This document shows, piece after piece, positions 9,193 through 17,913 of a stretch of 35,263 nt of DNA (the first letter of the stretch is position 1; every line of letters begins with the position of its first letter). Source of the stretch: an uncultured Cellvibrionales bacterium (lineage in GTDB: Bacteria; Pseudomonadota; Gammaproteobacteria; Pseudomonadales; Porticoccaceae). The notes beneath the pieces are model-generated. The model was not told the DNA's origin, made no database searches, and saw nothing but the letters and a program-made list of their open reading frames with translations. Location of the stretch: assembly GCA_913062605.1 (NCBI GenBank), contig CAJXWQ010000020.1, positions 1 to 35,263 of the forward strand, read 5' to 3'. The translations under genes and the position numbers were made by a program.

Positions 9193-10653
9193 TTAAGCGC
9201 CCTCTTTACAGAATATTTCGATTAGTTTCTGGCGGAGTATTTTCCCCTGCTGGCTATAGGGTAGTGATTTCAATATGAGTATTTTTCTTGGGGTTTTTAG
9301 TGCTAGATTCTCGCGGGCATAGGCCTTAAGTTCTATAGCGGTGGTTTGGACGTTGTCGTACAACTCAACAGCAGCTACAGGTATTTCCCCATGTACTTTC
9401 GATGGAATGCCCACAGCGCAAGCTATTTTTATTGATGGGTGTTGTTCAAGTACGTGCTCTATCTCAGACGGGAATATATTCAGGCTATTCATAATCATCA
9501 TATCATCTTGGCGACCATGTAGAGTCAGGGTTCCATCGCCCCTAAGACTTCCCATATCTCCTGGGTAAAACCATCCGTCATGGAAGTGATGCGCACTTTT
9601 TTCTGGGTTTCCAACGTAATGTGTAGCCATTCCGTCAGCTTTTATTCGGATTTTACCTATCATATCGCTGGGCAGTTTTTCTCCATCATTTCCAATAATC
9701 TCAATTTCAACACCACTATATGGGCAGCCGACAGATTCAGTAGGACCATGGTCGTCGGGTAATACAAATGAAATACTGCCAAATTCTGTACAGCCATACC
9801 GAACATAGAATTTATCTGTAACCCGTTGTTGGATGGTGCGTCGTAATTCGTAGGGAATCTTAGAGCCAGTTGCAATTATTTTTGTTTCCGGAAAAAATTT
9901 GGTTTGGGGGGGGGTAAAATTTCGTGCTAGATCAGCAAGGTGTATTCTTGTAAGCTCAAGCCATGTCACTTCGTGTTGATGACAAAAACTAGAGAGAGGT
10001 ACGGAGCTGGTACCGCGAATAATACATGTGCCACCTTGGTAGAGACAATATAGGTGGTGTCTCTTGGTATTATTGTGTTCAGTAGAGTTCAGTTTTAAAA
10101 ACCGCTCATCAGAATACTGTGTATGTCGCAGAGACTGAAGGGCCAGCTGTTGTTGACTAAATCCGACGATATTGATGTCACCTGTGGTGCCTGATGTCCT
10201 CAGATAAATCTGTTCTTCGTTATCGTCTAAAATTACTCCTTCGCTTATATTGTTAGTCTGTTTGGTATTACGAAAAACCATATCATTAGATAACAAAATC
10301 ATACCAATATTCATTAAATGGTATTTTTTGTTAGTTGTAATAATGTCGGTAACACACACTTGTTCAGCAATGTTTGTGCGTACAGGTTCTGAATCGTGGG
10401 TTGCAAGCGTAATTTGTTTTGCGCCTACCGCAAGCAAAGAAAACGAGACAATTAAGTGAAGTATTTCATCAGGTATGGACAGCCCAACTATTGAGCCTTG
10501 CCCAATGTCGTGCTGTTGGAGTATTGATGTGCAATTTTTTATGAGCTGATATAAGTCAGCATAGCTAAGACTTTTATCATTTGAGACAAGGGCCTGATGA
10601 TGTGAAAGAAATTTTGCATGATGTTCAATTTTCTTGAGAAAGTTGTACTTCAT
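9193..10653 (-). CDS. AMP-forming acyl/aminoacyl ligase (ANL superfamily)
   Basis: This is the first gene of the operon, 486 aa. ANL-superfamily motifs appear in order: TSGTTG (153-158) for ATP phosphates, YGCTE (286-290), the YPGD aspartate (D366) for ribose, GRQDD (380-384) at the hinge, and the C-terminal catalytic lysine K471 in QQGKILRQ. The family activates a carboxylate with ATP and passes it to CoA or a carrier protein, and the adjacent carrier gene suggests the latter. Oddities: the P-loop lacks the usual Pro-Lys after TSGTTG (here GDINIVG), and a run of nine C lies in the coding strand (plus 9906-9914). The substrate cannot be predicted. Base composition looks AT-richer than the flanking genes. 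The ATG at 10653 has GGAG about 11 nt upstream, a long spacing. Confidence 0.85.
   Translation of the reverse strand: MKYNFLKKIEHHAKFLSHHQALVSNDKSLSYADLYQLIKNCTSILQQHDIGQGSIVGLSIPDEILHLIVSFSLLAVGAKQITLATHDSEPVRTNIAEQVCVTDIITTNKKYHLMNIGMILLSNDMVFRNTKQTNNISEGVILDDNEEQIYLRTSGTTGDINIVGFSQQQLALQSLRHTQYSDERFLKLNSTEHNNTKRHHLYCLYQGGTCIIRGTSSVPLSSFCHQHEVTWLELTRIHLADLARNFTPPQTKFFPETKIIATGSKIPYELRRTIQQRVTDKFYVRYGCTEFGSISFVLPDDHGPTESVGCPYSGVEIEIIGNDGEKLPSDMIGKIRIKADGMATHYVGNPEKSAHHFHDGWFYPGDMGSLRGDGTLTLHGRQDDMMIMNSLNIFPSEIEHVLEQHPSIKIACAVGIPSKVHGEIPVAAVELYDNVQTTAIELKAYARENLALKTPRKILILKSLPYSQQGKILRQKLIEIFCKEGA
9906..9914 (-). repeat. homopolymer G9/C9 tract inside the ligase gene
   Basis: Nine consecutive G on the plus strand (C on the coding strand) lie near codons 247-250 of the ligase, in the Thr-Pro-Pro-Gln segment. 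Such a tract is prone to slipped-strand length change, and a one-base change would truncate the ligase about half way. Confidence 0.85.
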
Positions 10654-10952
10654 CTAAAGTTGCACTCCATGCAGTTCTAGTTTTTTGTGATGTTTCTCTA
10701 GGAAAAGTTTGTACTTTTATGGTGGTCAATCATATAGGCACTTCCGGAGCATGGAAACCAAAAATGTCCTCTATGGTGGTTTATGAGTAAAGATTCGGCA
10801 CTACGCTAAATATAGTCGTTAACACAAAGCTTCATTTTCTGGGCTGATGGCGAGGTATGTGGTTATATGATACCTTTCACGTTCATTATACCTGCCCACA
10901 ATAGGTGGGGCAGGATGCCTTATTACGCAAGACATTACGGATAAATTTAGGA
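10654..10952. promoter_or_regulatory. divergent intergenic region between ligase operon and galU
   Basis: About 300 nt separate the leftward ligase and the rightward galU. No gene was recognised. Visible are a bulged hairpin, CCTGCCC (10891-10897) with GGGCAGG (10908-10914), in the likely galU leader, two copies of TATGGTGGT around 10720 and 10772, and TATGAT-like boxes near 10865. No promoter has both good boxes at proper spacing, so no start is assigned. Confidence 0.4.
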
Positions 10953-11888
10953 ATGAAATTATCGGTCGTTAATAAAGCCGTTATTCCAGTTGCAGGTCTT
11001 GGTACCCGGATGCTGCCAGCTACTAAGGCGATTCCGAAAGAGATGCTGCCTGTGGTGGATAAGCCTCTCATTCAATATGTGGTGAGTGAGGCGATTACTG
11101 CTGGAATAACAGAAATTGTATTGGTGACTCATGCGAGTAAAAACTCTATTGAGAATCACTTTGATACAAGTTTCGAACTTGAGGCCCAGCTTGAAAAACG
11201 TGTTAAACGTCAACTTCTCGATGAGGTGCGGGCCATCGTTCCAGAGGGTGTCACGGTTATTTCAGTAAGGCAGCCCTACGCAAAAGGGCTTGGTCATGCT
11301 ATTAGCTGTGCCAGACCTGTTATCGGTGATAGCCCCTTTGCTATTTTGTTACCCGATGTATTGGTCGATCAGCACCAGTCAGACCTTGCTGTCGATAATT
11401 TAGCGGCAATGATTGAAAACTTCTCATCTACAGGCCATAGCCAGATTATGGTTGAAGCGGTGCCTTGGGACAGCGTCCATAAATATGGTGTCGTGGATTG
11501 CAAGGGTGTTGACCTATTGGGCGGTGGAGTGGCCAAAATTGATGCGATGGTAGAGAAGCCGACTCAAGAGAATGCCCCTTCCAATATGGGGGTTGTTGGT
11601 CGTTATGTGGTTCCTCCAACTATTTGGACTCTCTTGGAAAAAACACCGATGGGTGTTGGGGGTGAAGTTCAGTTGACCGATGCCCTTGAGGAGCTATTGC
11701 ACCATGAAGTGGTGGAGGCCTACCGAATTATGGGGCGAAGCCATGATTGCGGGAGTAAGCTTGGATATATACAGGCCAATATTGCTTATGCACTACAGCA
11801 TGGTGAAATTGGTGGTGAGTTAAGAAAATATTTGCACAGCCTTGAGCATAAGGCCCCAGTGGTAGAGCTGGATAGCTCCAGACTCTAG
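10953..11888 (+). CDS. galU: UTP--glucose-1-phosphate uridylyltransferase
   Basis: GalU makes UDP-glucose from UTP and glucose-1-phosphate, a precursor for envelope polysaccharides. The protein carries the nucleotidyltransferase signature [34 protein letters not shown] near its N-terminus, then [29 protein letters not shown] and VEKP. The start at 10953 gives 311 aa. An in-frame GTG at 10905 would add 16 residues not expected for the family; the SD for 10953 (AGGA directly adjacent) is poor, so the exact start is uncertain. It is followed by a clear terminator and then a phosphomannomutase gene. Confidence 0.93.
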   Translation: MKLSVVNKAVIPVAGLGTRMLPATKAIPKEMLPVVDKPLIQYVVSEAITAGITEIVLVTHASKNSIENHFDTSFELEAQLEKRVKRQLLDEVRAIVPEGVTVISVRQPYAKGLGHAISCARPVIGDSPFAILLPDVLVDQHQSDLAVDNLAAMIENFSSTGHSQIMVEAVPWDSVHKYGVVDCKGVDLLGGGVAKIDAMVEKPTQENAPSNMGVVGRYVVPPTIWTLLEKTPMGVGGEVQLTDALEELLHHEVVEAYRIMGRSHDCGSKLGYIQANIAYALQHGEIGGELRKYLHSLEHKAPVVELDSSRL

Positions 11889-11906
11889 AGGCAGAAGATA
11901 TTGATC

Positions 11907-11934
11907 AGCCCATACCATTGGTATGGGCTTTTTT
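11907..11934 (+). terminator. rho-independent terminator after galU
   Basis: AGCCCATACC (11907-11916) pairs perfectly with GGTATGGGCT (11920-11929) around a 3-nt loop and runs into six T. It lies 19 nt after the galU stop and separates galU from the phosphomannomutase. Confidence 0.88.
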
Positions 11935-11960
11935 ATATGAACAATTTACATGGGTAAGAA

Positions 11961-13307
11961 ATGAAGATTAATGGTTTTAAGGCCTACGATATTCGCGGGA
12001 AACTTGGTGAAGACCTGACCCCGGAAACGGTTTATTTGATCGGCCGAGCCTATGCCCGCTGGCTTGCCCCAGGAACAGTTGTGATTGGTGGTGATATAAG
12101 AACGTCTAGCGCGACCTTGAAGTGTGCGCTGGCGAACGGCCTCAGAGATGAGGGTGTTGATGTGTTAGATGTTGGGCTCTGCGGTACGGAAGAAATCTAT
12201 TTCGCAACAGATCACCTTCAGGTCGGGGGTGGCATTATGGTGACGGCAAGTCACAATCCGATCGATTATAACGGCATGAAGTTGGTGAGAGAGGGCGCTA
12301 GGCCCATTAGTGCGGATACAGGCTTGCTGGAGATTCAGAAAATTGCTGAAGAGTCGGCTTTTCCCGCAACGGGTAATGATGAACGAGGTAGCTATCGGCG
12401 GGTGAGTTGCTCCGATGCCTATATTGATCATCTTCTGACCTATGTGGATAGGTCTAAGCTAAAGCCTTTAAAAATAGTCGTTAATGCAGGTAATGGCACA
12501 GCAGGTCCAGTGCTGGATGCACTGCAAAGTCATCTACCATTTGAATTTATTAAAGTTAATCACGAACCAGATGGAACCTTTCCTAACGGTATTCCTAACC
12601 CACTGCTACCAGAGAGTCGTCACCACACGGCAGATGCGGTTAGGGAGCACGGAGCAGATTTTGGGGTAGCCTGGGACGGTGATTTTGATCGCTGTTTTTT
12701 GTTTGATGAAAACGGTGAATTTATAGAAGGTTACTATATCGTTGGGTTGTTGGCTGAGGCCTTTCTTCGTAAGCACCCAGGCGAAAAAATTGTCCATGAC
12801 CCTCGATTACTGTGGAACACCGAATCTGTTTGTGAACAATTTGGAGGTACCCCTATACAAAGTAAATGTGGACATGCATTTATTAAGCAAGTGATGCGTG
12901 AGCAAGATGCAGTCTATGGTGGTGAAATGAGTGCTCACCATTATTTTCGTGATTTCTTTTACTGTGATAGTGGGATGATTCCCTGGTTGTTGGTGGCTGA
13001 ATTAATTAGTGATACGGGGAGAAATCTGTCATCCATGATTCAGTCCAGAATTAATGAGTACCCTTGTTCTGGTGAAATTAACCGTCAAGTTGATAATGCC
13101 GAGAGTTTACTAGCGGAGCTGAAAAACCACTATTCGCCTGAGGCTAAAAGTATTGATCAGTCTGATGGCCTTAGTATGTCGTTTGGTGGATGGCGTTTTA
13201 ACTTGCGCAGCAGTAATACCGAGCCTGTGGTTAGGCTTAATGTGGAGGCCACCGATTTCGAGCTGATGGAGGATAAAACAAAAGAGTTGCTGGCATGGTT
13301 AGTCTGA
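11961..13307 (+). CDS. manB: phosphomannomutase (ManB/CpsG type)
   Basis: This enzyme of the alpha-D-phosphohexomutase family interconverts mannose-6-phosphate and mannose-1-phosphate for GDP-mannose synthesis. All four active-site segments are present in the 448-aa protein: TASHNP with phosphoserine Ser97, the metal loop DGDFDR (239-244), the sugar-binding loop GEMSAHHYF (321-329) and the phosphate loop RSSNTEP (416-422). The shape fits ManB/CpsG better than the phosphoglucomutase or GlmM groups, although AlgC-like dual specificity cannot be excluded. It starts 26 nt after the galU terminator, inside the sugar-nucleotide block. Confidence 0.88.
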   Translation: MKINGFKAYDIRGKLGEDLTPETVYLIGRAYARWLAPGTVVIGGDIRTSSATLKCALANGLRDEGVDVLDVGLCGTEEIYFATDHLQVGGGIMVTASHNPIDYNGMKLVREGARPISADTGLLEIQKIAEESAFPATGNDERGSYRRVSCSDAYIDHLLTYVDRSKLKPLKIVVNAGNGTAGPVLDALQSHLPFEFIKVNHEPDGTFPNGIPNPLLPESRHHTADAVREHGADFGVAWDGDFDRCFLFDENGEFIEGYYIVGLLAEAFLRKHPGEKIVHDPRLLWNTESVCEQFGGTPIQSKCGHAFIKQVMREQDAVYGGEMSAHHYFRDFFYCDSGMIPWLLVAELISDTGRNLSSMIQSRINEYPCSGEINRQVDNAESLLAELKNHYSPEAKSIDQSDGLSMSFGGWRFNLRSSNTEPVVRLNVEATDFELMEDKTKELLAWLV

Positions 13308-13593
13308 ATGACTACAGTCTGGTCTAGGCAATTTACCGGTAACTTCAGGCTCTTTTGTCTCCACGTTGACTACACTATCTCTATGGGATTGAAAAATTAG
13401 GTCACGGCGTATCTTAGGGGCTTTAAATAGTAAATAGGGAGGGGGCTTCTTCGCTGACCTCACCTATCAATTCTCTTTATACCTGCCCTTCACGCTGAAG
13501 TTATTAACCCTATTAAGAGCTGCTTTTCCACATTCTTCATTTTGATGTAGGTGGTAGGTGGTATGGGGTATGAGTAGTGGCAGGGAGTAGTTG

Positions 13594-14508
13594 ATGGACA
13601 ATAAAACAATTCTAGTCACCGGGGCTACAGGTTTTATAGGCTCACATTTTTGCCAGAAAGTCCAACAGCAAGGTTCTCAGGTGATAGCCCTTACCCGAAG
13701 CCTTGATAAAGCTCACCACCGATTGCCGGGTGTGACCGCCATTCAAAACCTTACAGAACTTTCTTCAATGGACAAGGTTGATTATGTGGTCAATCTTGCG
13801 GGAGAGCCTCTGGTATCTGGTCGTTGGAATGCCGAAAGAAAACAGGCTTTTCTTGAGAGTCGAGTGGGGCTTACAAATAGATTGTTTGAATATTTTCAGA
13901 CAGTACCCGAGCCACCTAAAACCTTAATCAGTGGCTCAGCCGCTGGATACTACGGTCCGCATGGTGGCAAGTTGCTTGATGAGGCGGCGAAATACCACAA
14001 CAGCTATTCTCACTACCTATGTTCGGAGTGGGAGCATAGTGCCTTACAGTTTAACCAGCTTGGAACAAGAGTTTGTTGCTTGCGAACAGGTATTGTATTG
14101 GGGGCCGAAGAGGGCGCGCTTGGACGGATGTTGACCCCTTTCAGGTTGGGGCTCGGTGGCCGACTCGGGACTGGCAAACAATGGATGCCCTGGATTCATA
14201 TTGAGGATGTGGTTGATCTTATTTTTCATTGTTTTAAGCACAGTGATATTAAGGGGGGCATCAATGCTTCATCGCCCAACCCAGTCACCAATAGGCAGTT
14301 TAGTAAAGCCTTGGGCTCTGTACTGTCGCGGCCCACGATATTACCGATGCCATCACCATTGGCACGGCTACTATTTGGTGAAATGGCAGATGAGCTGTTG
14401 TTAACGGGACAGCGTGTATACCCCCGGAAGGCGTTAGAGTCAGGTTTTGAGTTTAATTACCCGGAGCTTCGTCCCGCTTTGGAGCAGCTATTCTTAGAGA
14501 AGCCATAG
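13594..14508 (+). CDS. TIGR01777-type NAD-dependent epimerase (YfcH-like)
   Basis: This is an extended short-chain dehydrogenase/reductase-fold protein of 304 aa. The N-terminus has the dinucleotide motif GATGFIG (residues 10-16), followed by NLAGEPL, the SGSAAGYYG strand and RTGIVLG. A C-terminal DUF1731-like end (FNYPELRPALEQLF) is typical of the YfcH/SDR39U1 group. Its substrate is unknown in the family. ATG 13594 is preferred over TTG 13591 because GGGAG then lies at a normal 6-7 nt spacing. The 283-nt gap before it has no recognisable gene. Confidence 0.85.
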   Translation: MDNKTILVTGATGFIGSHFCQKVQQQGSQVIALTRSLDKAHHRLPGVTAIQNLTELSSMDKVDYVVNLAGEPLVSGRWNAERKQAFLESRVGLTNRLFEYFQTVPEPPKTLISGSAAGYYGPHGGKLLDEAAKYHNSYSHYLCSEWEHSALQFNQLGTRVCCLRTGIVLGAEEGALGRMLTPFRLGLGGRLGTGKQWMPWIHIEDVVDLIFHCFKHSDIKGGINASSPNPVTNRQFSKALGSVLSRPTILPMPSPLARLLFGEMADELLLTGQRVYPRKALESGFEFNYPELRPALEQLFLEKP

Positions 14509-14547
14509 CCCTTACCCTGTCCGATGTCTTTACTTCTTTTTGATCTG

Positions 14548-15111
14548 TTATGTGGTGGATTCATTCAGTGCCGTTTTTTCTCGCGGGATGTAGGCGTTGC
14601 TTGTATCTATGAGTTGGCTTTCGTAAAGAATGACCTCTGATACCATCATTTCTATTGGTGGGTTGAGGGCTATGAAGAGCTGCTCATTGTTGTATTTTAT
14701 TCTTGCCAGAGTGACGTGCGGTCTAAAAGGGCGTGTCGTGTTAGGCAAACCTCGTTGTTCGAGCGCTTGCTGTAATTGGTGGTGAAGAGAGCAAAGTTGG
14801 TTGGAGGGCTCGGGCAGTGCTGTGATGATCCGGCTCTGAGAGTCTGGAAACCGTTCAATCACTGTTAGTTTCAAGTGTATGGGTGGATGTTGAACTTGCT
14901 GCATCACCTCAGTAGCATCAAGCACCTGTGTGGGATCCAGCTGTCCAAGAAAAGCTAGCGTCAAATGACGGTTGTTTACAGGTGTATACCTAATTTTGGA
15001 CGATTCATATTGTTCATCAAGCTGCCTGCAGTATTTAACCAATGAGTGATTGGCTGCAGAGGATATGGGCAGTGCAATAAATAGTCGTTTAGAAGACGTG
15101 CGCTTATTCAC
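14548..15111 (-). CDS. thpR: RNA 2',3'-cyclic phosphodiesterase
   Basis: This 187-aa 2H phosphoesterase shows both catalytic HxTx motifs, H49-L-T-L in NNRHLTLAFLG and H132-V-T-L in RPHVTLARI. Family members open 2',3'-cyclic phosphates on RNA ends and were first described as 2'-5' RNA ligases. The start is a GTG at 15111 with no clear ribosome site; no better in-frame ATG lies nearby. It follows queD with a 37-nt gap on the same strand, so a two-gene unit is likely. Confidence 0.9.
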   Translation of the reverse strand: MNKRTSSKRLFIALPISSAANHSLVKYCRQLDEQYESSKIRYTPVNNRHLTLAFLGQLDPTQVLDATEVMQQVQHPPIHLKLTVIERFPDSQSRIITALPEPSNQLCSLHHQLQQALEQRGLPNTTRPFRPHVTLARIKYNNEQLFIALNPPIEMMVSEVILYESQLIDTSNAYIPREKTALNESTT

Positions 15112-15148
15112 AGTAATATTTTAGTACACAGGAGCACCCTACAAAGCA

Positions 15149-15505
15149 CTAGTCGCCACTGTAGGAGCAGCCTGAAGTACAAGTTTCACGAATTTTTACC
15201 TTGCTGAGCTCGGGTAGCATCGGTTTTAGTTCAGTCCAGATCCAACGAGAAATATTTTCACTGGTTGGGTTTTCAAGCCCTTCGATGTCATTGAGGTAGC
15301 GGTGATCGAGTCGATCACAAATGGGTTTGAAAAGTGTTTTTAGGTCACCAAAGTCAATAACCCAGCCAGTGGTTTCTCCAACATCACCGCTGAGATAGAT
15401 TGTGACCTGATAGGAATGACCATGCAGTCTGGCACACTTGTGTCCTTCGGGAACATTGGGTAATAAATGGGCAGCTTCGAAGGTGAATTCTTTAAAAATT
15501 TCCAT
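15149..15505 (-). CDS. queD: 6-carboxy-5,6,7,8-tetrahydropterin synthase
   Basis: QueD converts 7,8-dihydroneopterin triphosphate to 6-carboxytetrahydropterin, an early step of queuosine (tRNA wobble base) synthesis. The sequence has the zinc ligands in FTFEAAH and LHGHSY, the catalytic Cys in [17 protein letters not shown] and [10 protein letters not shown], and the C-terminal [12 protein letters not shown] 15505 ([13 protein letters not shown], 118 aa) is chosen; in-frame ATGs at 15520 and 15535 are possible but lack Shine-Dalgarno sequences. It is the upstream partner of thpR. Confidence 0.94.
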   Translation of the reverse strand: MEIFKEFTFEAAHLLPNVPEGHKCARLHGHSYQVTIYLSGDVGETTGWVIDFGDLKTLFKPICDRLDHRYLNDIEGLENPTSENISRWIWTELKPMLPELSKVKIRETCTSGCSYSGD

Positions 15506-15585
15506 ACTAATCTCAGTCATTTTGGCTGGTGGCATATGTTAATTTGATGTCCGCTGGATGTATAGGGAATGGACGCTCGAAATGT

Positions 15586-15613
15586 TTGACACGTGAGGAT
15601 ATTCCGGTAGAAT
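15586..15613 (+). promoter_or_regulatory. sigma70 promoter of the tRNA-Val/tRNA-Asp operon
   Basis: A perfect -35 TTGACA (15586-15591) and -10 TAGAAT (15608-15613) are separated by 16 nt, with a GCGGCTC discriminator. The tRNA-Val begins 18 nt after the -10 box. It is the strongest promoter-like sequence in the window. Confidence 0.85.
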
Positions 15614-15630
15614 GCGGCTCTCTTTCAAAG

Positions 15631-15706
15631 GGGTGGTTAGCTCAGTTGGTAGAGCGGCGCCCTTACAAGGCGTAGGTCACAGGTTCGACCCCTGTACCAC
15701 CCACCA
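15631..15706 (+). tRNA. tRNA-Val (anticodon TAC)
   Basis: This is a 76-nt cloverleaf with encoded CCA. Acceptor arm GGGTGGT/ACCACCC is intact, and the anticodon loop CTTACAA gives TAC (UAC). It is the first gene of a two-tRNA unit and the second valine isoacceptor in the window. Confidence 0.97.
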
Positions 15707-15726
15707 AATTATTATAGACGCATAAC

Positions 15727-15803
15727 GGACCGGTAGTTCAGCTGGTTAGAATGCCGGCCTGTCACGCCGGAGGTCGCGGGTTCGAGTCCCGTCCGGTCCG
15801 CCA
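15727..15803 (+). tRNA. tRNA-Asp (anticodon GTC)
   Basis: This is a 77-nt cloverleaf with encoded CCA. Acceptor arm GGACCGG/CCGGTCC is intact, and the anticodon loop CTGTCAC gives GTC. It lies 20 nt after tRNA-Val(UAC) and is followed by a terminator. Confidence 0.97.
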
Positions 15804-15812
15804 TTACATTAA

Positions 15813-15841
15813 AAGCTTCCTTCTTAGGGAGCTTTTTTTTT
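15813..15841 (+). terminator. rho-independent terminator of the tRNA-Val/tRNA-Asp operon
   Basis: AAGCTTCC (15813-15820) pairs with GGGAGCTT (15827-15834), including one T-G wobble, around a 6-nt loop and is followed by a T-run to 15841. Confidence 0.85.
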
Positions 15842-16019
15842 GGCTATTCCATAGGTAAGAAAAAACCAACAATTCATGATGAAATCCTGAAGGTTAGCAC
15901 CTTCTGATGTACGAAAAAATATAATTTATAGCCTGTGCTTTTTTCACCTGTTGTTGTGGTTTGATTTGATTGTCAGCATAGGGATTGATTCCAATGGATA
16001 ACAGCCTCGGTTGGCCGTG

Positions 16020-16025
16020 TATAAT
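16020..16025 (+). promoter_or_regulatory. putative -10 box for nadK
   Basis: A perfect TATAAT lies 38 nt before the nadK ATG and predicts a start near 16032 with a leader of about 30 nt. No good -35 is seen at 16-18 nt upstream. A TTGACA at 16029-16034 is too close to the ATG to serve unless the message is leaderless. The rest of 15842-16063 holds a small stem-loop (GAAGGT 15889-15894 with ACCTTC 15899-15904) and no gene. Confidence 0.4.
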
Positions 16026-16063
16026 CCGTTGACATTTATCGTTGGGACGCTTCTGATATACCT

Positions 16064-16960
16064 ATGGCTCACTTCAAACGAATTGCTTTAGTTGCCAATA
16101 TTCAGCTTCCTGAAATTGTTGACTCTCTTAAACGGCTTTCCAGTTTTCTGGAACAGAGAGGTTATACCGTGCTGTTAGAGTCAAACACGGCTCAGCTTAT
16201 CGACAATAAACATTTCCCCGTCTTTGATAGTGGCGATATGGCACAGAAGTTAGATTTGGTGATCGTGGTGGGTGGTGATGGCAGTATGCTGAGTTCCGGT
16301 CGTCGCATGGTCGACCATGATGTCCCTATGTTAGGTGTAAACCGGGGGCGATTAGGGTTTTTGACAGATATTTTGCCCGATGATATGGAAGAACAGGTTG
16401 ACCGCGTTTTGTCCGGTGATTTTATTCTCTCAACCCGTTTTCTGCTGGAGGTGGCTCTTTATCGCAATGGAAACAATGTGTCTTCGGGGATAGCTCTTAA
16501 TGACGTGGTCTTACATCCAGGAAAATCTGTCAGGATGATGGAGTTTGAACTCTACATAGATAATCAGTTTGTCTATAGCCAGCGCTCCGATGGTTTGATT
16601 GTCTCCACACCTACGGGATCCACTGCCTACGCTCTCTCTGGTGGAGGACCGATTATGAATCCTAATCTGGACGCTATTGTTTTGGTCCCTATGAACCCTC
16701 ATACGCTCTCTAGTCGCCCGATTGTTGTGGGAGGGGATAGCGATATAGAAATCCGGGTGGCATCCCGCGATGAACTTGACCCTATGGTTACCTGCGATGG
16801 TCAGAATGACCTTCAGCCAGAACCTGGAGATATTATCCGGATTCATAAAAAGGCACAGTCATTGCGATTGATTCACCCGGTAGAACACAACTTCTATGAA
16901 ACCTGCCGTACCAAGCTGGGCTGGGGTAGTCGACATGACGCCAGTAATCGTAACCGCTAG
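16064..16960 (+). CDS. nadK: NAD kinase
   Basis: NadK phosphorylates NAD to NADP, the cell's only route to NADP. The 298-aa protein has GGDGS (70-74), the NRGRLGFLTD segment, ALNDVV (144-149) and the glycine-rich STPTGSTAYALSGGGPI block (181-197) that binds NAD. Length is near that of E. coli NadK (292 aa). glpG follows after 28 nt, suggesting co-transcription. Confidence 0.96.
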   Translation: MAHFKRIALVANIQLPEIVDSLKRLSSFLEQRGYTVLLESNTAQLIDNKHFPVFDSGDMAQKLDLVIVVGGDGSMLSSGRRMVDHDVPMLGVNRGRLGFLTDILPDDMEEQVDRVLSGDFILSTRFLLEVALYRNGNNVSSGIALNDVVLHPGKSVRMMEFELYIDNQFVYSQRSDGLIVSTPTGSTAYALSGGGPIMNPNLDAIVLVPMNPHTLSSRPIVVGGDSDIEIRVASRDELDPMVTCDGQNDLQPEPGDIIRIHKKAQSLRLIHPVEHNFYETCRTKLGWGSRHDASNRNR

Positions 16961-16988
16961 CTGGCATTACTTAAAGGCAGTCTAAAGA

Positions 16989-17846
16989 ATGAGTGGTCAA
17001 CCAACCTCGTGGACTTTGGTGGCAGAAATTTCACATCAGTTTGATGTGGGTGACCTGTGTACAGCGCTAGATTCCCAGCGTATTTCCTACAGAATCAATA
17101 GACTGGAAAACGTGTCTGAGTTGTGGGTGGAGTTACCTGAACAGGTTCCACAGGTGATGCGGTTGTTGGAAGTCATTGATGGACAGCAGCGTGCGATGGA
17201 GCGCCAGCTTGTAGGTGGCATGAGCTTTCAGGAGCAATTACGAAAAATGCCCGTAATCGCCTCTCTGTTATTACTGAGTATGGTGGGTACGGCAATCGTT
17301 GAATGGAGCTTTCCGCTCATTCATTGGTTGACCTTCCAAGATCTAAGTATTGTAGGTGACAGTATCCAGTTTGATACTGCTGACAACGCCATGGCAAATG
17401 GTGAGTACTGGCGGTTGGTAACACCTATTTTCCTGCATTTTGGTCTCTTTCATATTGCTTTTAACGGTTTATGGCTGTGGGAGCTTGGCAGACGGATAGA
17501 ACCGTTGACTGGCAGTCTGCAAATGACCGCGTCTGTGTTGTTGATGGCTATTGCCTCGAATCTAGGTCAATACCTGTGGAGTGGACCTTCACTATTTGGC
17601 GGTATGTCAGGGGTGGTTTACGGCTTACTCGGTTATATCTGGATTCGACATAAGATTGCTCCACGACCGATACTGGCAATACCCAAAGGATTGTTGGGCT
17701 TTATGCTGTTCTGGTTGTTTCTTGGTATGAGTGGTTTCATTGATCTTTTCATGACCGGGGGTATTGCCAATGCTGCTCACGCTATCGGCTTGGTGACGGG
17801 AATGTTACTTGGCGGTTGGGCAGGTCGTAATGAGTCTACTGACTGA
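16989..17846 (+). CDS. glpG: rhomboid intramembrane serine protease GlpG
   Basis: GlpG cleaves transmembrane segments of membrane proteins inside the inner membrane. The 285-aa protein has an N-terminal cytosolic domain (about 1-85) and then six hydrophobic segments. The catalytic dyad is visible: Ser207 in GGMSG and His264 in NAAHAIG. Conserved WR (141-142) and the HxxxN of FHIAFNG (H155, N159), which form the L1 loop and oxyanion site, are present. It is 28 nt downstream of nadK. Confidence 0.94.
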   Translation: MSGQPTSWTLVAEISHQFDVGDLCTALDSQRISYRINRLENVSELWVELPEQVPQVMRLLEVIDGQQRAMERQLVGGMSFQEQLRKMPVIASLLLLSMVGTAIVEWSFPLIHWLTFQDLSIVGDSIQFDTADNAMANGEYWRLVTPIFLHFGLFHIAFNGLWLWELGRRIEPLTGSLQMTASVLLMAIASNLGQYLWSGPSLFGGMSGVVYGLLGYIWIRHKIAPRPILAIPKGLLGFMLFWLFLGMSGFIDLFMTGGIANAAHAIGLVTGMLLGGWAGRNESTD

Positions 17847-17878
17847 CGATGAATGGTGAGGGCAGAGGTTGACGGCAA

Positions 17879-17887
17879 TGCTATAAT
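17879..17887 (+). promoter_or_regulatory. extended -10 promoter for yeaC-DUF2797-pepN
   Basis: TGCTATAAT is a perfect extended -10 (TGnTATAAT). It predicts a start near 17894, about 20 nt before the first gene's ATG, and needs no strong -35. It suggests that this unit can be transcribed independently of nadK-glpG. Confidence 0.6.
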
Positions 17888-17913
17888 CCCCGCCTGAAAA
17901 TTTGAGGTCACCT

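Noticed and set aside
7819..10952. tRNA-Pro as an attachment site of an integrated island
   Set aside because: No integrase gene and no duplicate of the tRNA 3' end were seen beyond the ligase operon; the operon may be acquired, but not by a visible tRNA-targeted element.
16029..16064. A TTGACA-driven leaderless nadK transcript
   Set aside because: The -10 at proper spacing (TCTGAT) is poor and the upstream TATAAT offers an ordinary leader.
17869..17887. A TTGACG/TATAAT pair before the yeaC-like gene
   Set aside because: The boxes are only 7 nt apart; the extended -10 alone is the better explanation.
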